Positions 6,936 to 15,551 of a stretch of DNA of 64,000 nucleotides are shown one piece after another; position 1 is the first letter of the stretch; each line of letters opens with the position of its first letter. The DNA is from Vibrio sp. 10N (GTDB taxonomy: Bacteria; Pseudomonadota; Gammaproteobacteria; Enterobacterales; Vibrionaceae): contig NZ_BTPM01000001.1 of the NCBI RefSeq assembly GCF_036245475.1, positions 496,001 to 560,000 on the forward strand, in the 5' to 3' direction. The translations under genes and the position numbers were made by a program. The notes beneath the pieces are model-generated. The model was given only the letters and a program-made list of their open reading frames with translations, was not told the origin of the DNA and did no database searches.

Positions 6936-8372
6936 ATGCTTCAAAAACCTTCTCCTCAGCAATACGAACTCGAAATGGTAACCATGGAACAGCTCGTTCC
7001 ACAGAATCATCTCGTTCGTAAAATTGATAATGCCATCGACTTCGAGTTCATCAGAGACGAAGTGGCACATCTATACTGCAAAGATAATGGCCGCCCACCC
7101 GTAGACCCTGTGCGTTTATTCAAAATCATTCTGCTTGGCTACCTATTCGGCATCAAAAGTGAGCGCCAACTGGTCAAAGAAATTGAAGTGAACGTCGCTT
7201 ATCGTTGGTTCTTACGAATGTCACTGACCGAAAAAGTTATCCATGCTTCGACGTTAAGCCAGAACCGAATTCGACGCTTCAATGGTACTGACGTCTTTGA
7301 GCGCATCTTCAACAACATAGTGCTTCAAGCGATGGAGAAAGGCTTAGTCGCAGGACAGGAGCTCTTCACTGACAGTACACACCTTAAAGCCAATGCTAAC
7401 AAGAACAAGCACATGAATCGTCTGCGTCCAGTTAGTGCAGGCGCTTATCTTGATATGCTGAATGAAGATGTGGCTGCAGACCGAGAATCTGAAGGTAAAA
7501 ATCCATTCAAAGAGACGCCACCAAAGACAGACGTCAAAAACACTAAAGTCAGCACCACCGACCCTGAAAGTGGCTTTATGACACGAGACAATAAGCCTCA
7601 AGGCTTCTTCTATCTTGACCACCGAACCGTGGATGGTAAGCACGGTATCATCGTAGACACATACGCAACACCGGGGAATGTGAATGACTCACAGCCCTAT
7701 ATCCGTCGTCTCGATCACACACTAGAGCAGTTCAACCTCAATCCTATCGCAGTTGGTATCGATGCAGGTTACTTCACTGCGCCTGTTGCTGAATCACTCG
7801 AGCGCCGCAGTATATTAGGTGTGTTCGGGTATCGCCGCCCATCAAGAACTAAGAACAAATTTAAGAAGAAAGACTTCAAATACCAAAAAGAGACCGATAC
7901 CTATCGCTGTCCAGAAGGGCAAGAACTTATCTATAAAACCACAACACGCGCAGGCTATCGCTCATACGCTTCAGACCCGAAACAATGTGCGTTTTGCCCC
8001 GTTCGGGACGACTGTACTAAGAGTGAAAATATGCAGAAGGTCATAACGCGTCACCTTTATAGTGAGACGGTGGAGCGAGCCAATCAAATGCGACTCTCTA
8101 GCTACGGAAAGAAGACGTATCGGAGGCGAAGTGAAACAGTAGAACGAAGCTTCGCCGATGCAAAACAACACCATGGCCACCGTTACGCGCGCTACCGCGG
8201 TCTCGCAAAAGTGCAAATGCAATGTTGGTTAGCCGCTGCCGCTCAAAACATCAAGAAGATAGCGTTGGTGGTGAGCTATCTGCGAAAAATGGGCCTAAAT
8301 AAGGCAGAAATAAGTCAAATACTAGCCTCTGTATGCCGATTTAAGCCTTACTCACTTCAGAACGCTATCTAA
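6936..8372 (+). CDS. IS1182-family DDE transposase, copy 1
   Basis: The 478-residue protein has an N-terminal DUF772-type helical region (FKIILLGYLFGIKSERQLVKEI) and a DDE core: D146 in FTDSTHLKAN, D276 in VGIDAGYFT and probably E403 in RSETVERSFADAKQ. A cysteine cluster CAFCPVRDDC (351-360) is typical of the IS1182/ISNCY-like group. The ATG has no own ribosome site: AGGAG at 6908 lies in an 8-bp hairpin (6909-6932) and is well placed for an out-of-frame ATG at 6922. The reading frame is intact, so the element may be active. Confidence 0.95.
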   Translation: MLQKPSPQQYELEMVTMEQLVPQNHLVRKIDNAIDFEFIRDEVAHLYCKDNGRPPVDPVRLFKIILLGYLFGIKSERQLVKEIEVNVAYRWFLRMSLTEKVIHASTLSQNRIRRFNGTDVFERIFNNIVLQAMEKGLVAGQELFTDSTHLKANANKNKHMNRLRPVSAGAYLDMLNEDVAADRESEGKNPFKETPPKTDVKNTKVSTTDPESGFMTRDNKPQGFFYLDHRTVDGKHGIIVDTYATPGNVNDSQPYIRRLDHTLEQFNLNPIAVGIDAGYFTAPVAESLERRSILGVFGYRRPSRTKNKFKKKDFKYQKETDTYRCPEGQELIYKTTTRAGYRSYASDPKQCAFCPVRDDCTKSENMQKVITRHLYSETVERANQMRLSSYGKKTYRRRSETVERSFADAKQHHGHRYARYRGLAKVQMQCWLAAAAQNIKKIALVVSYLRKMGLNKAEISQILASVCRFKPYSLQNAI

Positions 8373-8414
8373 CAAAAAATATCGCGATCGCGGCCTACGG
8401 CCGCTCCGAAAAAA

Positions 8415-8440
8415 GAACCCCGCTTGAAAAAGCGGGGTTC
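8415..8440 (-). terminator. Terminator stem carried at the right end of IS copy 1
   Basis: GAACCCCGCTT, loop, AAGCGGGGTTC; on the minus strand it is followed by a run of T's (bases 8409-8414). It would stop transcription entering the element from the right. Confidence 0.75.
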
Positions 8441-8452
8441 GTCAGCAATCTG

Positions 8453-8469
8453 AAGCAGCTTTTGCTGCT
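8453..8469. repeat. Target-repeat copy between the two IS elements
   Basis: AAGCAGCTTTTGCTGCT, 17 bases shared with the outer flanks; the middle copy left by two successive insertions. Confidence 0.75.
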
Positions 8470-8545
8470 CAGACTGCTGACAAAGGTCTAGCTTTCAAGC
8501 TAGACCTTTGATCTAATAGGAGTATCGAAATATGGATACTCCGAT

Positions 8546-9982
8546 ATGCTTCAAAAACCTTCTCCTCAGCAATACGAACTCGAAATGGTAACCATGGAAC
8601 AGCTCGTTCCACAGAATCATCTCGTTCGTAAAATTGATAATGCCATCGACTTCGAGTTCATCAGAGACGAAGTGGCACATCTATACTGCAAAGATAATGG
8701 CCGCCCACCCGTAGACCCTGTGCGTTTATTCAAAATCATTCTGCTTGGCTACCTATTCGGCATCAAAAGTGAGCGCCAACTGGTCAAAGAAATTGAAGTG
8801 AACGTCGCTTATCGTTGGTTCTTACGAATGTCACTGACCGAAAAAGTTATCCATGCTTCGACGTTAAGCCAGAACCGAATTCGACGCTTCAATGGTACTG
8901 ACGTCTTTGAGCGCATCTTCAACAACATAGTGCTTCAAGCGATGGAGAAAGGCTTAGTCGCAGGACAGGAGCTCTTCACTGACAGTACACACCTTAAAGC
9001 CAATGCTAACAAGAACAAGCACATGAATCGTCTGCGTCCAGTTAGTGCAGGCGCTTATCTTGATATGCTGAATGAAGATGTGGCTGCAGACCGAGAATCT
9101 GAAGGTAAAAATCCATTCAAAGAGACGCCACCAAAGACAGACGTCAAAAACACTAAAGTCAGCACCACCGACCCTGAAAGTGGCTTTATGACACGAGACA
9201 ATAAGCCTCAAGGCTTCTTCTATCTTGACCACCGAACCGTGGATGGTAAGCACGGTATCATCGTAGACACATACGCAACACCGGGGAATGTGAATGACTC
9301 ACAGCCCTATATCCGTCGTCTCGATCACACACTAGAGCAGTTCAACCTCAATCCTATCGCAGTTGGTATCGATGCAGGTTACTTCACTGCGCCTGTTGCT
9401 GAATCACTCGAGCGCCGCAGTATATTAGGTGTGTTCGGGTATCGCCGCCCATCAAGAACTAAGAACAAATTTAAGAAGAAAGACTTCAAATACCAAAAAG
9501 AGACCGATACCTATCGCTGTCCAGAAGGGCAAGAACTTATCTATAAAACCACAACACGCGCAGGCTATCGCTCATACGCTTCAGACCCGAAACAATGTGC
9601 GTTTTGCCCCGTTCGGGACGACTGTACTAAGAGTGAAAATATGCAGAAGGTCATAACGCGTCACCTTTATAGTGAGACGGTGGAGCGAGCCAATCAAATG
9701 CGACTCTCTAGCTACGGAAAGAAGACGTATCGGAGGCGAAGTGAAACAGTAGAACGAAGCTTCGCCGATGCAAAACAACACCATGGCCACCGTTACGCGC
9801 GCTACCGCGGTCTCGCAAAAGTGCAAATGCAATGTTGGTTAGCCGCTGCCGCTCAAAACATCAAGAAGATAGCGTTGGTGGTGAGCTATCTGCGAAAAAT
9901 GGGCCTAAATAAGGCAGAAATAAGTCAAATACTAGTCTCTGTATGCCGATTTAAGCCTTACTCACTTCAGAACGCTATCTAA
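8546..9982 (+). CDS. IS1182-family DDE transposase, copy 2
   Basis: This 478-residue protein is identical to the product at 6936 except A464V near the C-terminus (QILASVC becomes QILVSVC). All catalytic residues (D146, D276, probable E403) are kept. The same out-of-frame upstream ATG and hairpin precede the start. Confidence 0.95.
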   Translation: MLQKPSPQQYELEMVTMEQLVPQNHLVRKIDNAIDFEFIRDEVAHLYCKDNGRPPVDPVRLFKIILLGYLFGIKSERQLVKEIEVNVAYRWFLRMSLTEKVIHASTLSQNRIRRFNGTDVFERIFNNIVLQAMEKGLVAGQELFTDSTHLKANANKNKHMNRLRPVSAGAYLDMLNEDVAADRESEGKNPFKETPPKTDVKNTKVSTTDPESGFMTRDNKPQGFFYLDHRTVDGKHGIIVDTYATPGNVNDSQPYIRRLDHTLEQFNLNPIAVGIDAGYFTAPVAESLERRSILGVFGYRRPSRTKNKFKKKDFKYQKETDTYRCPEGQELIYKTTTRAGYRSYASDPKQCAFCPVRDDCTKSENMQKVITRHLYSETVERANQMRLSSYGKKTYRRRSETVERSFADAKQHHGHRYARYRGLAKVQMQCWLAAAAQNIKKIALVVSYLRKMGLNKAEISQILVSVCRFKPYSLQNAI

Positions 9983-10024
9983 CAAAAAATATCGCGATCG
10001 CGGCCTACGGCCGCTCCGAAAAAA

Positions 10025-10050
10025 GAACCCCGCTTGAAAAAGCGGGGTTC
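10025..10050 (-). terminator. Terminator stem at the right end of IS copy 2
   Basis: Same stem as at 8415; with its T-run at 10019-10024 on the minus strand it is the first complete terminator met by leftward transcription from the olsF-like gene after the interrupted native one. Confidence 0.75.
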
Positions 10051-10062
10051 GTCAGCAATCTG

Positions 10063-10085
10063 AGCAGCTTTTGCTGCTTTTCTTT
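10063..10085 (-). terminator. Native terminator stem of the olsF-like gene, interrupted by IS insertion
   Basis: Read leftward the stem AGCAGC / GCTGCT with an AAAA loop remains, but the T-run that originally followed (now seen only at 6837-6843, on the far side of both elements) has been replaced by the IS end. Confidence 0.6.
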
Positions 10086-10110
10086 TCGATTGAAGCGCAG
10101 GGAGCTAACG

Positions 10111-11904
10111 TCAGGTGTTTGCGTGACGCTTAAGGTAGAGAGCTGCATTTTCACTGCCCATATAGCGAGCGAGTGAGCGATGAGGAACCTGTCTCAGGTC
10201 AACCACAATCAGTCCATCAAGGGCATTATTAAAATCAGGGTCGACATTGAAGCTGACGAGTTTGCCGTTGAGGCTTAAATACTGCCTAAGTAAAACAGGC
10301 ACTCCTTTACCTTGCTCTAGGCGTGCTATGACTCTCGATAACAGCTGCATATCAGCCAGAGCGGATAACAGCTGCGGGTTCCAATTGGGTTGGCTGGCAA
10401 GCTTGGGTGGATTGGGGGCAATTACATGTTGAGCGCAGTTTTGGTCGTAGTGATGCAAAGTCATCGTGTCGGTCAGCAGTTGTCGAGCAACATCGCTGTA
10501 GTCGTTGCTGATGCTTACCGGGCCAAACAAATGAGTATAGTCAGGGTTCTGATAGACAAACTCAGAGATGCCTTTCCAAAGCAGCAATAAGGCGCTCATG
10601 CTTTTTTGATATTCTTCGGCGATGACACTGCGTCCCATTTCAATCGATTTACCCATGGCTGCCAAAAAAGGCTGGTCATAGTTAAACAAGGTACGCGAAT
10701 ATAGCCCTTGTATGCCATGCTTCGCCATTAGCTGATCAACCAAGCCGAGTCGATACGCGCCTACCAATTTTTCATTTGCTCTATCCCAAACAAACAGGTG
10801 GTGGTAGTCCTTATCGAAGTGATCGATATCTAACGCCTGGCCAGTTCCTTCTCCTACTAAACGAAAGTTGTGCTCTCGCATACGGCCGATTTCATGCATG
10901 ATGGCGGGGATATGGTCCATGGTCGTGCAATAGACATCAAATTCACCACTAGAGAGTAGATGGTGCTCCATTGGTAGCTGCTCGATATCGGCCAGTAGAT
11001 CACTTAACGGTATGGCTGGAGCAATCGCTTCGTACTGGTCAAAGAGCGCGTCATTGCTTGTTTGAGCAGGCGTATTCTCTTTCGTCGCGACGGGAGGCTG
11101 GCTTTGTTGCTTTGCTAACAAGTAAGTGTTGAGGCGCAGATAATTGACTAACTGACGGCTGTCGAGGGTGTTGACCTCTTTGAACTTGATGGCTTGTCCG
11201 ATCGAGATACCAATCGGTCGGTCCTTCTTATTCAGTAGTTCACGACCGAGCATCACAGTTCGTAGCATAGGGTGTACTTTGCCAGCGAGGTAAAAGCGTT
11301 TTGAGTTGAGGCCACCAATATGAACCGGTACGGTCAATGCTTTGTTTCTCTTAATAAGCGTACTGACCGAGCGGCTCCACTCCTTATCTTCTAAGCGCAG
11401 AGCTTTGCTATCGACCAGTTGCGACACTTCACCGGCAGGGAAGACCAGCAGCGCGCCGCCTCGTTCGAGGTGGTGATTGGCCGCACGCAGCGCTCGAGTA
11501 TTGGACTTATGTGCGTTCACCCCATCAAAGACATCGACGCCGATGAACAGCGGCTCGAGCTCAGGAACTAATTTTAGAAACTCGTTGGCAAGGATTTTTA
11601 CATCTTTACGGCGTTGCAGCAGCAGTTCTGCGAGGATCACACCTTCTACGCAGCCCAATGGGTGATTGGCAACGATCAGTGTGGCACCAGCCTGAGGAAT
11701 TGTGTCCCGGCTACCGGAGATGACGTGATAATCAATGCCTAATATCTCTAAGGCAAAGCGAAGAAAGCTCTCGGTATCACAGCCTGCCGGACGCTGGGCA
11801 TATAAGTTATCCAATACCGACAAACCAGTGGCCCATTCGGCAACGTTTTCCGCAATGCCTAATGGGGTCTTTCTCGGTAAGCGAAACGGGCTGGTGGTGT
11901 CCAT
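10111..11904 (-). CDS. olsF: OlsF-like bifunctional ornithine-lipid synthase (PlsC-type plus GNAT-type acyltransferase)
   Basis: The ATG at 11904 (MDTTSPFRLPRK), five bases after AGAGG, is preferred. The frame is open to 12195, but that extension runs into the neighbouring receptor gene. The 597-residue protein has an N-terminal lysophospholipid-acyltransferase region (NHPLGCVEG at 80-88, VFPAGEVSQLV at 154-164) and a C-terminal GNAT-like OlsB region (EFDVYCTTMDHIPAIMHEIGRMRE, LVGAYRLGLVDQL). This order matches OlsF of Vibrio and Serratia, which acylates ornithine and then the lyso-ornithine lipid, giving phosphate-free membrane lipids. Older annotations call such proteins hemolysins. No signal peptide is visible. 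The terminator downstream carries two IS elements. Confidence 0.8.
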   Translation of the reverse strand: MDTTSPFRLPRKTPLGIAENVAEWATGLSVLDNLYAQRPAGCDTESFLRFALEILGIDYHVISGSRDTIPQAGATLIVANHPLGCVEGVILAELLLQRRKDVKILANEFLKLVPELEPLFIGVDVFDGVNAHKSNTRALRAANHHLERGGALLVFPAGEVSQLVDSKALRLEDKEWSRSVSTLIKRNKALTVPVHIGGLNSKRFYLAGKVHPMLRTVMLGRELLNKKDRPIGISIGQAIKFKEVNTLDSRQLVNYLRLNTYLLAKQQSQPPVATKENTPAQTSNDALFDQYEAIAPAIPLSDLLADIEQLPMEHHLLSSGEFDVYCTTMDHIPAIMHEIGRMREHNFRLVGEGTGQALDIDHFDKDYHHLFVWDRANEKLVGAYRLGLVDQLMAKHGIQGLYSRTLFNYDQPFLAAMGKSIEMGRSVIAEEYQKSMSALLLLWKGISEFVYQNPDYTHLFGPVSISNDYSDVARQLLTDTMTLHHYDQNCAQHVIAPNPPKLASQPNWNPQLLSALADMQLLSRVIARLEQGKGVPVLLRQYLSLNGKLVSFNVDPDFNNALDGLIVVDLRQVPHRSLARYMGSENAALYLKRHANT

Positions 11905-12037
11905 AGCAACCTCTAAACAAATTCCATTGAATGTCGTTAAGAGGGTATGACGTCTATATGTCAGAATTGCGTAGTCTAGATGGAAGATGGATGACGTATT
12001 GATGTCAAACCGGTGACAAGCTGAACAATAGGCAATG

Positions 12038-12063
12038 AAAAAGAGCGCCGCAGCGCTCTTTTT
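12038..12063 (-). terminator. Terminator of the TonB-dependent receptor gene
   Basis: AAAAAGAGCGC and its complement with a 4-base loop, ending in T's in the leftward direction; it separates the receptor gene from the olsF-like gene. Confidence 0.85.
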
Positions 12064-12082
12064 ACAATAGGGGGAGGGACAA

Positions 12083-14191
12083 TTAGAATGAGGCGTTGAC
12101 CGACAGTTTGAAGCGGCGCTCATTGCCATAGTGCACGTCCGTAACCACACCGTGGCTGGTGCTGCCACCGGTACCTGATACGTATTCGGTATCAAACAGG
12201 TTTTCGATGTTGAAACGGAAATCCCAAGTCACATAGTCGCTGCTGATTTTGTGCGATGCACCGGTATCCACGCGGGTGTAACCATCAAGAGTGACGGTGT
12301 TGGCGTTATCTGCCCAGCGCTCACCTTGATAGAACAAGCCGATATTGAATGCGGTTGCCTCAGTAAATGCGTAGCGTGTCCAAACTGAGCCAGACCATTC
12401 AGGTACGTTTGCTGGTGTCTTATCTTGATACAAGTTGTGCTTATCGTACTTGGCATCTAGGTACATGGCAGATGTCATCACAAACCAGCTATCGGATAGC
12501 TGACCTTGAGCGCCAGCTTCAGCGCCGCGATGGTGTTGGTTACCATTTTGGGTAGTGATGCCATTCTCTTCGATACTGATGTTACGTTTTTCGATATCAA
12601 ATAGCGCACCGGTTAGCAGCAATCGGTTATCCAATAGCTCCCACTTTGTCCCCAGTTCGTACTGGCGGCTCTTTTCTGGCGTACGCTCAGTGATTGAACC
12701 ATCATCATTAACAACATTGTCGACTGGGTTGAAGCTTTCCGAGTAGTTAGCATAGATGCTGCCTGAATAGTTTGGGTGATAAATCACACCAAATTTCGGT
12801 GAGAAAGCTTGGCTGTCGTTCGCGCCTTTTACAGTTTCACCGTTACTATTAGTGCCATCTTTGAAGTACTGATCGTAGCGGCCACCCACAAGCGCCTGCC
12901 ACTGATCGTTGAAAGTAATCAGATCTTGCGCATAGATGCCGTAGAAGTGGTTGCTACTTTCGTAGGCAGTATCGTCATTGTGATAGTCTAGACCTGGATT
13001 CTTAGGAGATTCGCCTGGTTTGACATTGATAGGGTTACCTTTAACTCGCAGCTGAGTGTAGTCATAGAACTGACCGTTAACGCCAAACAGTACTTGGTGA
13101 TCAGCACTTAGTGCAGTGAAATCACCATGTAAGTCAGCATGGAATGCTTGGGTTTTCCATGTGTCATGACGGTCAAACGGACTCATTGTGTAGCTGCCAT
13201 CAACGAGGGTTTGATCCGTCGGCTTTGGACTAGAGTCATAGCGGTGACGCTTCATGTGCTGTGAGTTATAGCTGAAGTTTGCGCGCCACTGTGAGTTGAT
13301 GTAAACATCAAGATCAGCACCCCAGTTTTCCACATCGTTGTTGATGAATGACCAAGAGGCATCGCGGATCATATCGCGATCACCAATTCGGTTGCCTTGC
13401 ATATCTAGCCAAGAACCCGTATCCAGCGGCGCGTTGTCGTTGGTCTTTTCATAGTTAACAGACAACAGGCCCCAGTCAGACAGATCCGCTTCAATCACAC
13501 CATAACCTAGGAAGCGATCACGCTCGCGCTGTGCTCCATTAGCGTAGCGACGAGACTCCACGGAGTCTTGTTTAACCAGCACAGTGCGACCTCTCAATGT
13601 GCCAGATTCATTAAGCGCACCTGAAGCATCAATGTGATAGCGAGTGCTGCCAAGGTGGTCGATATCGGTACCAACATTGACTTGTGGTGTCGCGGTTGGC
13701 TTTTTAGACACCATGTTGATCATGCCACCAGGCGCCGAGTTTCCATAAAGAAGGCTCGATGGTCCTTTAATGACCTCGATGCGATCTAAGGTCTCAATTG
13801 GCAACATATAGTGGGTAAAGAGTGAGTGACCGTTCCTTAGGTAGCCATTGGTCGACGAAAGCTCAAAGCCGCGCAGATAAAATACTTCGCGATTCCACTT
13901 TTGAGAGCCAGCATTCACGCTAGCATCGTTTTGCAGTGCTTCACCTAATGTGGTGGCCAGCTGCTCATCGAGCACAATCTCAGGAATAACGTTTACCGAC
14001 TGTGGGGTTTCTAACATGGTGGTGTCGGTACGCATGGCACCGCTTGCACTATCAACTTTATAGTCGTCGAAGCTTTGGGCGTGTATTACCAAGGTTTCGT
14101 CAGTTTGTGTTGGTTCTGATTGGGCAAATACTGGAGAAGTATTGAGTGCAAGTACCACTGCACTGCAAAGTGTGGTCACTTTGAAATTCAT
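12083..14191 (-). CDS. TonB-dependent siderophore receptor
   Basis: The 702-residue outer-membrane protein has a signal peptide (cleavage after A23, SPVFA), an N-terminal TonB-box-like ETLVIHA, a plug domain (ETPQSVNVIPEIVLDEQ through IEVIKGPSSLLYGNSAPGGMINMVSKKPT) and a 22-strand barrel ending in the terminal aromatic SVNASF. The plug motifs and length match the ferric-siderophore class (FhuE/FoxA/FpvA-like); the ligand cannot be decided. It stands alone with an AT-rich upstream region that holds a possible Fur site, as expected for iron control. Confidence 0.9.
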   Translation of the reverse strand: MNFKVTTLCSAVVLALNTSPVFAQSEPTQTDETLVIHAQSFDDYKVDSASGAMRTDTTMLETPQSVNVIPEIVLDEQLATTLGEALQNDASVNAGSQKWNREVFYLRGFELSSTNGYLRNGHSLFTHYMLPIETLDRIEVIKGPSSLLYGNSAPGGMINMVSKKPTATPQVNVGTDIDHLGSTRYHIDASGALNESGTLRGRTVLVKQDSVESRRYANGAQRERDRFLGYGVIEADLSDWGLLSVNYEKTNDNAPLDTGSWLDMQGNRIGDRDMIRDASWSFINNDVENWGADLDVYINSQWRANFSYNSQHMKRHRYDSSPKPTDQTLVDGSYTMSPFDRHDTWKTQAFHADLHGDFTALSADHQVLFGVNGQFYDYTQLRVKGNPINVKPGESPKNPGLDYHNDDTAYESSNHFYGIYAQDLITFNDQWQALVGGRYDQYFKDGTNSNGETVKGANDSQAFSPKFGVIYHPNYSGSIYANYSESFNPVDNVVNDDGSITERTPEKSRQYELGTKWELLDNRLLLTGALFDIEKRNISIEENGITTQNGNQHHRGAEAGAQGQLSDSWFVMTSAMYLDAKYDKHNLYQDKTPANVPEWSGSVWTRYAFTEATAFNIGLFYQGERWADNANTVTLDGYTRVDTGASHKISSDYVTWDFRFNIENLFDTEYVSGTGGSTSHGVVTDVHYGNERRFKLSVNASF

Positions 14192-14287
14192 TGGGGCTTT
14201 CCTAGCTCGATTATCCGAGACAATTGTTTTTGTTATTAGCAGAGTGAACCTGAGATAGGTCTACGATTGAACTGCGGAATGAATGCT

Positions 14288-14325
14288 AATGCGATTTATT
14301 ATTATTTGCAATTAATATAATTGTA
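14288..14325. promoter_or_regulatory. AT-rich region with possible Fur site and a 19-bp palindrome
   Basis: On the minus strand 14288-14306 matches the 19-base Fur consensus at about 11 positions. Next to it TGCAATTA and TAATTGTA form an 8-3-8 inverted repeat (14307-14325) with one mismatch. It lies between the divergent receptor and PilZ genes. The match is only moderate. Confidence 0.35.
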
Positions 14326-14418
14326 AGCATTTGTATCTTTTGTAGGTACAAGGGATTGATTGCATAGTCCACGTAAATATTGTGTAATTATCTTGTTGTC
14401 ACTAAAGGAGGTTTATCA

Positions 14419-15069
14419 ATGGAATGGGTACGAGAACAACAAAGGCAAGGTTACAGTTTCTTAAAGCCTGGTATGAAGTTGACTCTATCCTCGGTTGATA
14501 ATTCACAATTCAAAGGGATGACGGTCACCTTAATTGGCTACAAGGTCGATGCATTTCTCATTGTGGACACCTCAGGGCTCGACACCACAGCACAAAAGCA
14601 GCTCAATGAGGGCGAATTTGTAGTGCGCGGACTCTCCGATTCCAGCTTTGGACATGTCATTGCATTTCGTTCCGACTACCTATCTCGCGTCGATACCCCC
14701 TGTAGTCAGCTCTATTTATCGCCACCTAGCGAGTTCGTGTCGAAGCCAATTCGTGAGCATTCTCGCTATAAGCTCTCTTTGCCTTGTACGATTTCATTTG
14801 GTCAAACTTGTGTCGAAGGAAAAATGGTCGACTTCTCGCTGGCGGGGTGTGGTATCTACCTTGAGGAAGAGCATGATTTTTGTAAGGGGCTAGAAGTGAA
14901 AGTGGAGTCTGCACTGAATCAATTTCTACCAGCGGGGATGGTATACGCCTTGGTTACCGTAAGAAAACAAGGTCGAGGCAGTTTGCTTGGCATTCAATTT
15001 AACCAACAAGTGCTAATGTCCAATCGGTTAAAAATGACTTTGGCAGAGTTATCACTTGCACCTTCTTAA
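14419..15069 (+). CDS. PilZ-domain cyclic-di-GMP receptor with YcgR-like N-terminal domain
   Basis: The start at 14419 is set by a strong AAAGGAGG seven bases upstream, although the frame is open from a TTG at 14380. The 216-residue cytoplasmic protein has an N-terminal beta domain (residues 10-95) and a PilZ domain (110-205). Both c-di-GMP contacts are present: R112 EHS R116 (RxxxR) and D138 FSLAG143 (DxSxxG). It should bind c-di-GMP, perhaps made by the GGDEF enzyme at 5818, and affect motility or envelope functions. The gene stands alone. Confidence 0.9.
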   Translation: MEWVREQQRQGYSFLKPGMKLTLSSVDNSQFKGMTVTLIGYKVDAFLIVDTSGLDTTAQKQLNEGEFVVRGLSDSSFGHVIAFRSDYLSRVDTPCSQLYLSPPSEFVSKPIREHSRYKLSLPCTISFGQTCVEGKMVDFSLAGCGIYLEEEHDFCKGLEVKVESALNQFLPAGMVYALVTVRKQGRGSLLGIQFNQQVLMSNRLKMTLAELSLAPS

Positions 15070-15269
15070 CCCAGCTCGAACCTCAGCAAGTAAAGATGTC
15101 ATACAGAAATAATCGCAACGCTTAGGGTGACAGGTTTGCACTGTCTATGATTAAGCTAGTGGGTGCTCACTTTTGTGCCTACGATACAACAATGCTTTTT
15201 CTTCGCTTATTTCAAGGTGTAAACTGTGCTATATAAAGAGCAGAATTTCTCAATGGAATGTTCCGACTT

Positions 15270-15551
15270 ATGCGTATCTTCACACTTGTGCTGCTAATGG
15301 TATTTTCTTGGCTGCAATACACCCTTTGGTTTGGAAAAAATGGCATTGTTGATTTCCAACAAGTCGATGCAGAAATCCAAGTACAGCAACAAGTGAATGG
15401 TAACTTACAAACTCGCAACGACGAAATGTTTGCCGAGATTGATGACCTTAGACAAGGATTGGATGCCATCGAAGAGCGAGCACGACATGAGCTCGGCATG
15501 ATCCAGCAAGGAGAAACTTTCTACCGAATCATAGGTGAGGACAACCAATGA
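15270..15551 (+). CDS. ftsB: Cell-division protein FtsB
   Basis: The 93-residue bitopic membrane protein has a short cytoplasmic start, one transmembrane segment ([19 protein letters not shown], overlapping the conserved LWFGKNG), then a periplasmic coiled coil (residues 25-75) and the end [19 protein letters not shown]. It binds FtsL and FtsQ in the divisome. The ATG at 15270 (MRIF) is chosen by comparison with other FtsB proteins; an in-frame ATG at 15258 is equally weak in ribosome signal. The stop overlaps the ispD start by 4 bases, beginning the operon that runs through nlpD. Confidence 0.93.
   Translation: MRIFTLVLLMVFSWLQYTLWFGKNGIVDFQQVDAEIQVQQQVNGNLQTRNDEMFAEIDDLRQGLDAIEERARHELGMIQQGETFYRIIGEDNQ

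Larger units (their letters stand above)
6860..8452 (+). mobile_element. IS1182-family insertion sequence, copy 1 (1593 bp)
   Basis: The ends are imperfect inverted repeats, CAGACTGCTGAC at the left and the complement of CAGATTGCTGAC at the right. It holds one transposase gene. A perfect 14-bp stem (6871-6900) lies at the left end and a terminator stem (8415-8440) at the right end. It is a direct tandem of copy 2, separated by 17 bases, and identical to it except for one base (8326 C versus 9936 T). Confidence 0.88.
8470..10062 (+). mobile_element. IS1182-family insertion sequence, copy 2 (1593 bp)
   Basis: It has the same length, ends and orientation as copy 1, with one base difference over 1593. 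Near-identity implies a recent event. The differing left-repeat lengths (18 bases for the first element, 16 for the second) fit two insertions into the same terminator hairpin. Confidence 0.88.

Noticed and set aside
7344..7643. Antisense frames of 70-100 codons in both IS1182-type copies
   Set aside because: They are shadows of the transposase gene with no promoter or ribosome site.
11905..12195. N-terminal 97-residue extension of the olsF-like frame
   Set aside because: It overlaps the end of the receptor gene, has no similarity to acyltransferases, and the ATG at 11904 has a clear ribosome site.
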